Virus record (IMG/VR): IMGVR_UViG_3300034375_002991
Span: 1 to 33,049 of that record
From: a virus
DNA: 33,049 nt
Direction: 5' to 3' (one strand)
In this document: one piece after another, positions 13,285 to 23,300 of the stretch
How positions within the stretch are numbered: position 1 is the stretch's first letter
Layout of the letters: each line of letters starts with the position of its first letter
Translations under genes and position numbers: made by a program
Notes under the pieces: model-generated
Database searches by the model: none
Seen by the model: the letters and a program-made list of their open reading frames with translations, nothing else
Told to the model about the DNA's origin: nothing

Positions 13285-14196
13285 ATGTCTGAACTATCTA
13301 TCTTTGAAGGCAACTCCCTCGTCTCTAGTGACCTGTTCAAATCATTGCAGAGTGCTGGAAGCAACCTACTCGGGGGTTCCGGTGGAGGTATACGCCGTAT
13401 CAGTATTCGGGGTAAGCGTTTCCGTGAGGTTGTTGGTAGCGAGGAAATGCGTGTTAGCAAGTCTGACAGCATGAACATCGTTATCATCAACGCGGCCCCG
13501 CTTTCCCGTACCTATTACGAGGGTGTTTACGGTGCTGACAAACCGTCTGCTCCGCACTGCTGGTCGTCGGATACCAATGTGCCGTCCCCCGATGTACCAG
13601 AAGATCAGCGTATGGCCTCCCGCTGCATGGACTGCCCGATGAATGTTAAGGGTTCTGGGCAAGGCGAGAGCCGTGCTTGTCGTTTCCAGCAGCGTCTCGC
13701 TGTGGCACTGGAAGGTAATCTAGATAAAGTCTACCAGTTGCAGCTTCCGGCAACCAGCGTGTTCGGTGACGGTAAGGACGGTAAGATGCCGATGCAAGCC
13801 TACGCACGGTTCCTCAACGCCCACAACACGCCGCCCATCGCAGTTGTCACCGAGATGTATTTTGACGACGACAGCGACGGCCCCAAGTTGTTTTTCAAGC
13901 CTGTACGTCCGCTGGACGAAAGTGAGTTGAAGCGGGCTGCGGCGCTTCTTGAACATTCCGATACGGAACGGGCTATCACCTTCACGGTGGCGAAGCCCAA
14001 GAAAGACGCCGATGTTAGTGCGGCACTAACAAAGCCGGAGCCTAAGAAGGCCAAGAAAGCCAAGGTTGAAGTGGATGAGGACGAGGAAGATCCGGCAGAG
14101 CCGGAAGAACCTAAGAAGGTTGCCAAGAAGTCGGATGCCACTTCGGGCGATACAGACCCTGAGTTGGATGCTATAGTGGACGCTTGGGACGACTAA
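13285..14196 (+). CDS. Putative phage ssDNA-binding protein with zinc site and acidic tail
   Basis: The 303-residue protein starts at ATG 13285 behind TAGGAGAAC. A beta-rich core (ISIRGKRFREVVG, MNIVIINAAPLSRTYYEGVY) is followed by four cysteines, PHCWS (Cys92), CMDC (114-117) and ACRF (Cys132), a likely zinc site. A second core block covers QAYARFLNAHNTPPIAVVTE to LFFKPVRPLDESEL. The last 70 residues are low in complexity, first Lys-rich and then strongly acidic, ending DAIVDAWDD. Acidic tails of this kind on a replication-operon protein are typical of phage SSBs such as T7 gp2.5 and T4 gp32. The role is inferred from architecture and position between helicase and primase. Palindrome copy 6 lies in the linker codons. 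Confidence 0.65.
   Translation: MSELSIFEGNSLVSSDLFKSLQSAGSNLLGGSGGGIRRISIRGKRFREVVGSEEMRVSKSDSMNIVIINAAPLSRTYYEGVYGADKPSAPHCWSSDTNVPSPDVPEDQRMASRCMDCPMNVKGSGQGESRACRFQQRLAVALEGNLDKVYQLQLPATSVFGDGKDGKMPMQAYARFLNAHNTPPIAVVTEMYFDDDSDGPKLFFKPVRPLDESELKRAAALLEHSDTERAITFTVAKPKKDADVSAALTKPEPKKAKKAKVEVDEDEEDPAEPEEPKKVAKKSDATSGDTDPELDAIVDAWDD
14014..14030. repeat. Dispersed palindrome, copy 6, inside the ssDNA-binding candidate
   Basis: GTTAGTGCGGCACTAAC is identical to copy 1 and followed by AAAG. It lies in frame and encodes VSAALT between the folded part of the protein and its Lys-rich tail, a place where extra residues would be tolerated. Confidence 0.85.
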
Positions 14197-14213
14197 TCTA
14201 AAGCTATAGCACC

Positions 14214-14247
14214 GCCGCGACCGTTTTGCTGGGGAGGCGGTCGCGGC
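14214..14247 (+). promoter_or_regulatory. Strong GC stem-loop before the primase gene
   Basis: GCCGCGACCG (14214-14223) pairs perfectly with CGGTCGCGGC (14238-14247) around a 14-base loop TTTTGCTGGGGAGG. It lies between the ssDNA-binding candidate and the primase and is followed by ACCTTCTCGGGAG, not by a U-run. It may attenuate transcription, mark a processing site, or expose or mask the GGGGAGG in its loop. Confidence 0.55.
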
Positions 14248-14266
14248 ACCTTCTCGGGAGATTGTA

Positions 14267-17089
14267 ATGGAACCAAGAGTGTTCTTGGAGAAGGCGCTAT
14301 CGGAGAACGGCTACTACTGTGTATTCGCTGCAAAAAGCGCAGAAAACAGGCGGACACAGAAGTTCTACACCTCGGTAAGCGCCGTCATAGACGCGGCACA
14401 AGAGTTAGACGCGCAAGGGTTCGATGCTTATTTCGCACTCGCTACCTTTGAAGAAGACGGCTCGCGCAAAGTATCCAACGTAAAACAACTTAAGTCGTTC
14501 TTTCTTGATCTGGACTGTGGGCCAAGCAAGGACTACCCAAGCCAGAGTGAGGCGCTTGACGCGCTGCGAATGTTCTGCACGGCTACCAACCTGCCGAAGC
14601 CGTTCATGCTGAACTCTGGTCGTGGAGTACATGCTTATTGGTTCCTTGACGAGCCGATAAGTTACGACGACTGGTTGCCTGTCGCTGAAAAGCTCAAGGC
14701 TTTATGTGTTACGCATAACTTATTAGCAGACCCCGCCGTAACGTCTGACGCCGCTCGCGTACTTCGTATTCCCGGCACCCATAACCACAAGGACAGCCCA
14801 CCATCACTGGTGCGGCAGTTTGGTATGAGTGTGCCGGAGCCGGTTAGCCTTGAGGTGTTCTCCAATACCCTTGGCATGGACATGATGCCGCCACCTAGAA
14901 AGTATATCCCCGCCGGGGCGAACGCGGTTATGGATATGCTTATGGGTAACAAGACGAGCGTGTTCCTAGACATCTTAAATAAAACACGCCGTGGCGCAGG
15001 ATGCGCCCAGCTTGCTGCGATCATGAAGAAACAGGCAGAGGTGCCTGAGCCGCTGTGGAGAGCGGGGCTGTCTATCGCCAAGTTCTGTGAGGATGGCGAC
15101 AAGGCGGCGCACCTCATGTCGAAGAACCACCCGCAATACACCCCAATCGAGACCGTGAAGAAGATGGACTTGATTAAGGGGCCGTATCGTTGTGCCACCT
15201 TTGACGAATACGCGCCGGATATATGCACTGGATGTCCACACTGGGGTAAAATTAAATCACCGATTTCGTTGGGGCAGAAGGTACTTGAGGCTACGGAAGA
15301 AGTTGTCGTAGAGGCTCCTTCGGCCACCCTCCCAAACGCCCCCCTAAAATCTTACACTATACCAACGTATCCGACTCCGTACTTCCGTGGCGCTAATGGC
15401 GGTGTGTACTCACGCAAGACCCTGCCGGACGGCACAGTGGACGAAGTACCTGTCTACCATAACGACCTATATGTAGTACGCCGTATCAGCGATCCCGAAG
15501 TTGGTGAGTCGATACTTATGCGGCTGCACTTACCGAAAGACGGTGTGCGTGAGTTTACAATCCCGCTCACTTCGGTAACGTCAAGGGACGAGTTCCGTAA
15601 GCAGATGTCTATGCAGGGTGTCGCTGTACCGCGAGTGGAGGAGTTAATGAAATATACGTTGGACTGGGTAAACGAGTTGCAGTCAAAAGATGAAGCAGAC
15701 GAAGCGCATAAACAGTTTGGATGGGTAGGTAGTGGTTTTGACTCGTTTGTACTAGGTAATCAACACATCTTTGAGAACGACATAGACTTTAATCCGCCTT
15801 CTTCCCAGACGTTATCACTGTTCCCTATTTTTGAACCCAAGGGGACTATGGAACAGTGGCGCAAGAATATGGACTTCTACAATAAGGACGGGTTTGAACT
15901 ACACCAATACGTAGTCGGTACCGCATTTGGGTCCATCCTTATGCAAGATTCACCCTTCCACTGCGCGACACTCCACCTACACAGTAAAGAGTCCGGTATC
16001 GGCAAGACTACGGCTATGATTGTGGGGTCATCATTGTGGGGGAACCCTGACGAACTGGTGATGGACCAGAACACCACACTTAACTTCAGGATGCACAGGG
16101 GCGAGATATACCATAACCTACCGTTCTACATTGACGAGATAACGGAGATGAAGCCCTACGAAGTTAGTCAGCTAGCCTACTCAATGAGCAGCGGCAAACA
16201 GAAAGGTCGTCTGGCTGGTAGTGCAAACGCAGAACGATACAGGGGTGATCCGTGGAAGTTTCTTGCCGTCACAACCGGTAATGTAAGCGTAATTGAGAGA
16301 GTATCTGCGTACAAAGCGATGCCGGAAGCGGAGTCGCAGAGGATAATGGAAGTAAAGGTAGACAAACTATTCCACAAGTCCTCGGATACGATGACGCAAG
16401 AGGCGTTTCTGGATTCCGTCTGTAATAACTACGGCCATGCTGGCCCCATATTTGTGCAGCACGTAATCCAAAACAAGGACAGCATCCGAAGCCTTACCGA
16501 CAGCATAAAAGAGAAAGTCATCTCGGCGGCGGGGCTAACCAGTAAGAACCGGTTTTGGACCGCCCATGTATCCTACACTCTAGCTGGACTTATTCTGGCT
16601 AAAAGGCTTGGCTTTCATGACTACGATATACAGAAGGTATTTAAGTTCGCCATATGGATGCTGAAGCTAAACCAAAACGCCGTGTCTGATATGTCGTTGA
16701 GCGCACAAGACATACTTAACGACTACATCAACGAGCATTGGAATAACGTGCTGTGGATCAAGAGTACGGATGATCTACGTAAGGGGCAGGGCGGTCCGCT
16801 CGACTCCCTGATTGTGCCGGAAGCGTCGCCACGGGGGAAGCTGGTGGCGCGGTACGAAACCGATATCAAGAGAGCGTACCTATTACCCAAACCACTTCGG
16901 GACTGGTGTGTAGATCAGCAGATCAACTATGGCTCGTTACTGCAAGACCTTACCGAGCAGATGAACGCCAAGAAGATCAAGATACGGTTGAGCAAGGGTA
17001 CGCATATGCAGCTACCACCGGCTCAAGTTCTGGCAGTTGATTGCGCTTTGGATGTACCAGAAGATGTCCAGAGTTCGGAGGAAGCATGA
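14267..17089 (+). CDS. Primase-helicase: AEP-type primase fused to DUF927 helicase
   Basis: The 940-residue protein combines two replication activities. The N-terminal third resembles archaeo-eukaryotic-type primases: FFLDLDCG with Asp81 and Asp83 as the metal pair, SGRGVHAYWFL at 117-127 and DAARVLRIPGTHNHKD at 161-176. Cysteines 309, 320 and 323 (CATFDEYAPDICTGCPH) look like a small zinc site. The C-terminal half matches DUF927-type helicases, with Walker A ESGIGKTTA (Lys580), Walker B FYIDEITEM (Asp623-Glu624) and the sensor-like LAVTTGN. It would unwind the fork and lay primers for the family A polymerase. ATG 14267 follows CGGGAG. The end overlaps the next small frame. The order of domains and presence of both active sites suggest a complete enzyme. 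Confidence 0.88.
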   Translation: MEPRVFLEKALSENGYYCVFAAKSAENRRTQKFYTSVSAVIDAAQELDAQGFDAYFALATFEEDGSRKVSNVKQLKSFFLDLDCGPSKDYPSQSEALDALRMFCTATNLPKPFMLNSGRGVHAYWFLDEPISYDDWLPVAEKLKALCVTHNLLADPAVTSDAARVLRIPGTHNHKDSPPSLVRQFGMSVPEPVSLEVFSNTLGMDMMPPPRKYIPAGANAVMDMLMGNKTSVFLDILNKTRRGAGCAQLAAIMKKQAEVPEPLWRAGLSIAKFCEDGDKAAHLMSKNHPQYTPIETVKKMDLIKGPYRCATFDEYAPDICTGCPHWGKIKSPISLGQKVLEATEEVVVEAPSATLPNAPLKSYTIPTYPTPYFRGANGGVYSRKTLPDGTVDEVPVYHNDLYVVRRISDPEVGESILMRLHLPKDGVREFTIPLTSVTSRDEFRKQMSMQGVAVPRVEELMKYTLDWVNELQSKDEADEAHKQFGWVGSGFDSFVLGNQHIFENDIDFNPPSSQTLSLFPIFEPKGTMEQWRKNMDFYNKDGFELHQYVVGTAFGSILMQDSPFHCATLHLHSKESGIGKTTAMIVGSSLWGNPDELVMDQNTTLNFRMHRGEIYHNLPFYIDEITEMKPYEVSQLAYSMSSGKQKGRLAGSANAERYRGDPWKFLAVTTGNVSVIERVSAYKAMPEAESQRIMEVKVDKLFHKSSDTMTQEAFLDSVCNNYGHAGPIFVQHVIQNKDSIRSLTDSIKEKVISAAGLTSKNRFWTAHVSYTLAGLILAKRLGFHDYDIQKVFKFAIWMLKLNQNAVSDMSLSAQDILNDYINEHWNNVLWIKSTDDLRKGQGGPLDSLIVPEASPRGKLVARYETDIKRAYLLPKPLRDWCVDQQINYGSLLQDLTEQMNAKKIKIRLSKGTHMQLPPAQVLAVDCALDVPEDVQSSEEA

Positions 17090-17288
17090 CCTAGATCCTG
17101 ATGGGGTCAGGATAATTGTAAACTGGGACAGGTTCCTACCGAATACGTCTGTGTTCGTCCCGTGCATAAACACAGACAACGCAAAACAGCAATTAAAGCA
17201 CGTATGTGACGATCTTGGCTACGAAACGACTATAAAAATAGTTGTTGACAACGGTAAATTAGGTGTTCGCGTATGGAGAATAGCGTGA
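17064..17288 (+). CDS. Small hypothetical protein, 74 aa, start uncertain
   Basis: The frame is open from 17037 within the end of the primase gene and closes at TGA 17286-17288. The convincing part is GVRIIVNWDRFLPNTSVFVP followed by CINTDNAKQQLKHVCDDLGY and a basic beta-strand end (LGVRVWRIA), a small alpha/beta domain of unknown family. ATG 17064 is the nearest in-frame start but lacks a good ribosome site. A strong CGGAGGA lies before ATG 17086, which is in another frame and stops after two codons (ATG ACC TAG). One extra base near 17090 would join that start to this frame. It is the last gene of the plus-strand arm. Confidence 0.6.
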   Translation: MSRVRRKHDLDPDGVRIIVNWDRFLPNTSVFVPCINTDNAKQQLKHVCDDLGYETTIKIVVDNGKLGVRVWRIA

Positions 17289-17299
17289 TAGTATTCTGT

Positions 17300-17322
17300 T
17301 GACAGCCCCTCCCGACTGTCAG
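17300..17322 (+). other. Small inverted repeat in the convergent gap
   Basis: TGACAG and CTGTCA face each other across ten bases (CCCCTCCCGA) just after the last plus-strand stop. It could form a six-pair hairpin ahead of the main terminator. The TTGACA overlapping it resembles a -35 element, but no suitable -10 or gene follows. Confidence 0.35.
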
Positions 17323-17338
17323 TTCTCCTTTGTTGACT

Positions 17339-17366
17339 TCCCCCTGCTTCGGCAGGGGGATTTTTA
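17339..17366 (+). terminator. Intrinsic terminator of the plus-strand arm
   Basis: TCCCCCTGC (17339-17347) pairs with GCAGGGGGA (17352-17360) around a TTCG tetraloop, followed by TTTTTATT. This is a textbook rho-independent terminator read on the plus strand, 50 bases after the last plus-strand stop. In the minus direction no U-run follows the stem. The minus-strand gene from the right arm ends with TAA at 17366-17364, inside the U-tract. Confidence 0.92.
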
Positions 17367-20300
17367 TTGGCCCCACTCGTTACGGTGCTGGACCAACAAG
17401 GAGCGTAAGTTGGGAGAAATCGTTATGCCGTTGTACATTTCAACAGATGTGCGCCGATGTCGGTCCATAGACTTCTTGAGAGTGTCTGGAGTTATGACAA
17501 CTTTACTTCCGGCGTAACGCCTATTGAACTTCATAATCTCTCTCATCGCATCTTGGTAGCCTTCGTAATCACCCATGCGGTAGGCTATGTATGCCTTACG
17601 TAATGTTTTCGTGCGGCGTTCGCTTATGTTGCGGTCCATACGCTTCGTGACAGCGTTGCGCTCTTGTTCAAATGTGTAGTTGGACGGGGCGAACCCAAAC
17701 ACCTGACCAACCAACTCGCCGGTAGTGATGTCGTCGTAAATAGGATCATTGCGGCGGGTGAAGGCACCGCCGTCTCTAGCGTAGCGGCCAAACGTAGCCT
17801 TGTAGGCGTTAGCTACGGCAGGGGGCAGGAGGTTTTCAATACCACGCTCAACGAACCCTTCCTGCAAGTCGGTAACACCACGAACCAACCGCTTACCGGT
17901 GCTGAGAGCCGGACCACCGAGGTAGAAGCCAATGAACTCTTCCGGGGAGGGCTTAGCGTTATACCTGTTGTCTTGGATCAAGAGGTTGTTGAGGCGCACA
18001 CGAGATGCAACGTCAATACCGAGCAGTTCGTTTATCGGCCCCTTGTACCAACCCTCACCAATATACTTACGTACAATGGTGTCCGCGTCATCTTCCTCGT
18101 CATCTAGGAACATGTTAGCGACCATAGTGAAGATGCCGTATATCGGCACACCATGAATACCGGCGAAGAACAACGCCGACCCATGCACCCCGATAAGTTC
18201 CCGCATGGCTTGCTTACGCATGGCGGGATCAACAGAAGAGTCCAGCATACGGGACGCGCTCTTAAGCATCGTGTAGTACATGTTCATGCCGTAACTCTTG
18301 TACATAAGAGCGACACGGCCAATACCCTGCTGGGCTATGCGGGGCGCTGTCTCAAGCGCAAGGCCACCGTTCAACTGTTCGGTTTGGTACAGGGCTTCGT
18401 CGGCGGCTAGCTGCTCTTTCTGCGCCGAGTCCATAGAACTTGGGTCAACGTACTTACCCTGCGTCTCTGCGAAGTAACGCTCACCGGAGTCCAGACGATC
18501 CAGAATAAGATCAAAGTTAGAGAACATGATCGTCTGACGGTTGAACCGTTCCACTGCGTTGAAAGCGAACGCCGATACGCCGGAGATGGAATCCAGAACT
18601 CTACTGGTTGTACCGCCTTGTGCCTGACGGCCTCCTTCCTCCAGACCCAACTGATCCATAAGGTAAGAGCGTCCAAGATACCCACGCTCCGAAGCCGTCT
18701 TGACCATCGGGGCCATACGACGAAGCTGCGCTATGGTATTCGCATCAAGGTTTAGACCGGACTTGACGGTGTAGTTTCCATCGGCGTCCACATCATAATA
18801 ACTGTCTATCTGGTCAGTGCTTCCAGCCCGCAGCTTGCCGTTCCGCATGGTAGGTAGTGCCGGGGTTATAACAAGTTTGGAGAACTTGGATGCCCGTGCA
18901 ATCGCCGCACCACTGGCCTTTGCGCCGTACTTCGCAGTCATGTAGGGGAACGCAAACAACGGAACCTGAGACATATTGACCATAGCCGAGGATGCGTTGA
19001 ACCCAATGGTGTAGATAAATGCACCTTGGTTAGCCGTCTTATAAAACCGCTCTGCACCCTTGTTCTTGGCCCCGCTTCTCGCGAACTCTGAACGGGCGAG
19101 GAGTTCAGCCCTAACATCGTTGAAGCTGCCCATTAGGGCATCTTTTGTTTTGCCAACCAGTGATTCCGAGGCAGACAACTTCGGCTCTTGCAGTTCGGCT
19201 ATCTCACCGTCCATATCGCGTAAGCGAGCACCGTACTCCAAACGTACTGCCTGACGGCCAATATCATACGCCTTCGTTCTCAGACCGATCAGGGAGTCCT
19301 GTATATACCCCGGCGTGCCTTTACGTCGTTGCAGTGACTTAGCAAAAGAAGTTTCTGGTAGAGCCTCTACAAACAGACGCATGATTTGCTCTTGAACGTC
19401 CACCGGCACGTTGTTGGCCGTCATAACTTTTAGTGTGTCACCAACAAAGGAGGTGGGCGGCGCGTTGCGGAAGTCTTTAACCGCCATCTCCCCATCCACC
19501 GATTCTACCGACCCAGCAGCAACATCGGGATCTGCCTTTACTTCTGCCATCACCCGGTCACGCTCACGCTTGGTGTCAAACATACGAACTACGTATGCTT
19601 CCCGTGGCGACTTCGGGTTCTTCATAGAATAGCTTAGCTTGTAGCGACCCTGACGGATGAGCGGGAAGTAGACTTCTAACCGCCCGGACTCAAACAGCTT
19701 AGCGTAAACTTCATTTTTGAGGCGGGTGGCCGCAGCAGGATCGTTCGCCATAAGTGCGTCGATCTCACCGTAGATAACTTTACGTAGCTTCTCGTACTGA
19801 TCTGCGTAGACTTTACGCATACCGTTGAATACGCGGACCCCACCGGCCTTTTGCACAACGGCCCAGTCGGCGCGTTGCTCGTCCCAAATAGCTGCTAGAT
19901 CGTTGCCACTATCGTCAGTCTTGCCTTCATACGCACTACGGGGTTTCGTCGGGTCTACCTGATAGATAGTGGCACCGTATTCACCGCTGTATATAACCCG
20001 GTCCAGCGCAGCCTTGGCTTCCGCGTGCTTATCCGCCCACGGGACAAAGGTATTGGAGATAAAGTCTGCTACACGCTTATCTGAATCTTGAATAGCACCG
20101 CGCTGCCGCTCGATTAAGTCATGCAACCTGACGCCAATATCTCCGAGACCAGCCCGCATAGCAACGTCACCGAGAGCCTTGGTGCCCATTGATCCGAGCA
20201 GGAACCTCTTCGCTACATCAGCAACACCGCTCTGTAGGAACTCAACAGCTCTGTCCGCGAACCGTTCTCTCTGCTGCTTGGTTATGGGGCTAGAGAAGTT

Positions 20301-23300
20301 CTTCTGTACGTTGCCCACCTTCTGCATCGTAGCCTTGACCCCACTGTAAGTGGAGTTCATCAGAAGTTCCCCTGCGTTTCTATAATCGGGGGCGGCGGAC
20401 AGGATGGAGTCAATCAGAGTATCAGCAGCGTTGAGCGCGGAACCAACCGGCTTGACCTGCATACCCAGCAGCTTTCTTACAAAGTTACCAACGGTGTTCA
20501 TGAACCGTTGCAGGGCGGAGATATTGCTACCATCCGGGTTAAGACCGGCAAGAGTGCGCTGGAACTCAGGGTTAGAGAACGCTTCGGACACAAACTCGTC
20601 TAGGGATGTAGCACCGTAGTAGGTACCCAGCGAATCCTTAACATCCTCGAACAGCTTGGTAAGCTGCTTTGTGACGGGGCTGTTCTTGTTGGCGAGCGTT
20701 GCCGAAACCGCTGCGTGGGTGGCTTCGTGCAGCAGGGTGTGAGGGTTGATGCCATTCGTAGCGTCGAGCTTGATGATGTTGGTCTTGGGGTCAAACAGGC
20801 CAGCCGCAGGAGTGCCATCGGCACCCTTTAATTTATTTACAACCTCTACCTTAGTGTTACCCACGACCTGCGCCATTTTGCGAGCGATCTGCGCTACTCG
20901 CTTATCCTGAGATGTCATGGCGAGCACGTTAAGGGCACCGCTAAGGTCACCGTCTCGAACAGCGCTACTCACGGCAGGGTGTACAGGTAAACCTAATCCA
21001 GCAACGGCATCTGTTACCAAAAGCAGTTTATTTAGGTCTCGTAATTTTTTGGCGTCTTTCCGGTTCTGTTCGCGAGTAGCTTCGGCTTCTTCTCGCTCTA
21101 TTTGTGCCTGTGCCCGCTGATTAAGTTCGCTCTTCGCTGCGTTTTCGGCATTTATCTTGTCTATAAGGTCCAGCGTGCTTTCTTCGCTTGCTTTTATCAC
21201 CTGCGCTTCTTCTTTGGTGATCCAAGCATTTATTTCTGGAGATAGGTTATCTTCCGCCCACCTTAAGGCACGTTCGGCAGATGCCTTGCCGGTGCCTCGG
21301 TACATAGCACTCAACTTCTCCGACAGACCCTTCTGCCTCCCCGTAAATTGGGGAGTTTCGTTAACAACGTCATATATTGCCGAGTACAGACCTTGTATCG
21401 GGTTGCCCAGCTTCATGTAAGTTAGAAACGATTGGCCGTTGAGGTCACGAGTAGTTGTACCTTCAGCTTTTAACTCGCTGATAATGGCTTTATCTTTAGC
21501 AGTAAATGGATCTCTCTGGTCAGCTATCTCTTCTACGTTGTACCGCCCTGTACGCAGCCGCTGCTTATTAACTTCTAGCATAACGCCGCCCGGAGTCCGC
21601 TTCTCCAGATCAGCTATCTCTGCTTCGGTACGCTTCGGACCTGTGAACGCCTGCTTCGGCGCTTCCTTCTTCTCGGTAACTGGTTTCTTTGCGGCAGCAG
21701 TGCGCCTCGGCGTCGGCGTCGGCGCAGCTTTTGGTTTTGGTGCGGCCTCGGGTTCGGGTTCGGGTTCGGGGATTGGCGTTAATGGAGTTCGCTTTCCTCC
21801 CTCTCCTGTAAGAGTTGCCACAACATTGTTTGTAGCAGTGACCAATCGTCCGGCGTCAGCTTCTGTAGTGGTGGGGGCAGCGTCACCAGCGGCACCTCTT
21901 CGTCCTCGTACAGTAGGCGGAACGCGTATTCTACGTCTTGCTGCGTCAGCGTCACTAAGGGAGATGTCGTCCCCGAAAAGAGATAGTTGTTCACCAGTAG
22001 CCTCCGTCTCCGGCACTGCCGCAGCTTCGGTCGCAACGTCGCGAGGTTCGGCAGCAGTGCGCCTCGGTCCACCTCGGCGGGGCGGGAACAGGTCCATCTG
22101 CTCCTCTGGCGTATTCCTAACCAGCCGGTCAATGTTGAAACGAGCAGCCTGACTCGCACGAGGATTTTTGGCGAAGTCAATTAACTGCTGCCTTATTTCA
22201 GGGTCATTAAAGTCCTTACCAGTAATACGTTTACGGATAGGGGCGTTCTTGGGAATCTGCAGGCGGTCAAGTTCTGCTTCACCAAGAATACGCGGCTCTG
22301 GAGCGGGCTCTGCCGGAACCGCCGGGGCAGTACCACGCCGCCCCATGCCGGGGAAAGAAGGCTGTTCAGGTGCGCGAGGAGTAGTGCGCCGCTCGGGAAT
22401 ACGGGCCTCCATCTCCTCAAGCTGCGTAGCTTCGGGTGGCCCAGTAACTACTTCGGGTACTGCTTCCTCTACAGCCGGAGCGGGTCGGCCTGCCGCAAAC
22501 GCATCGGTAGCCCGTGTAATAGTACGTAGCTCGGCGGCAGTGGGCGCAGTGTTGGCAACACCCGCATCAGACAGAGCCGCAGAGAAACGACGTGCGGTGT
22601 TTGCACGGCTAGCCGTAGATAGATCAGACAACACCGAATCGAGAACCTCACCACGACGCTGTTCGGTGGCGGCTTGGCGGGCAGTATCTTGCTGCCCCGC
22701 AATCGTTTCTAGCTCAGATTCGGTACGAAGTTCGCGTGCGGCGGTTTCTTGGGCGCGAGTAGCGGCGGCTTCCTCGTCCGCCATACGCTGAAGTTCGATA
22801 GCATCTTCAAGCTCGTACTGACGCGGGTCCGATACTTGCCCATATCGCGCTTCTTCGGCTATATTGGGTGCAAGCTCTAAATCTGCCTCGGCTGCTACTT
22901 CTTCAGGCGCACCCCTTTCGCCCATCCTACGTAGCGCAGCGGTCTCCTCCCGAACAACTCGCGCAGTTTCAGCCTCTATAGGAAACAGATCGGGCTGTTC
23001 AAAGGCCTCTACATCACCTCTAGCGGCGGCGGCTAATCCTGCACGGTCTCTTTCTGCGGCTAGGTCTACCGGCGGCGTAGGTTGCTGCGGACTAGGTGCC
23101 TCTTCAGTACCGGGGGCAGACGGCCCGCGCTGGCGGCGACCAACCACAAGGTCGATCAAGCCTTGAGTAACAAGGCCCACGCTGCCGCCGATAAGACCTT
23201 CTTCTAGTGTGCCGCCGAAAGTAGCTGCGTCAGGATTATACCCTTGCTCGATGAGGTTTTGCGCTACGTTCTGTGCGGCTTCCTGTGCACCCTCGATACC

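Noticed and set aside
14662-15327. A 221-residue minus-strand frame
   Set aside because: Lies fully inside the primase part of the primase-helicase gene, whose motifs are clear; no ribosome site or family similarity.
17321-17330. AAAGGAGAAC ribosome-site sequence on the minus strand in the convergent gap
   Set aside because: No start codon with a meaningful frame follows at the proper distance.
17299-17335. Promoter suggested by TTGACA and TTGACT in the convergent gap
   Set aside because: No convincing -10 element or downstream gene on the plus strand; the terminator follows at once.
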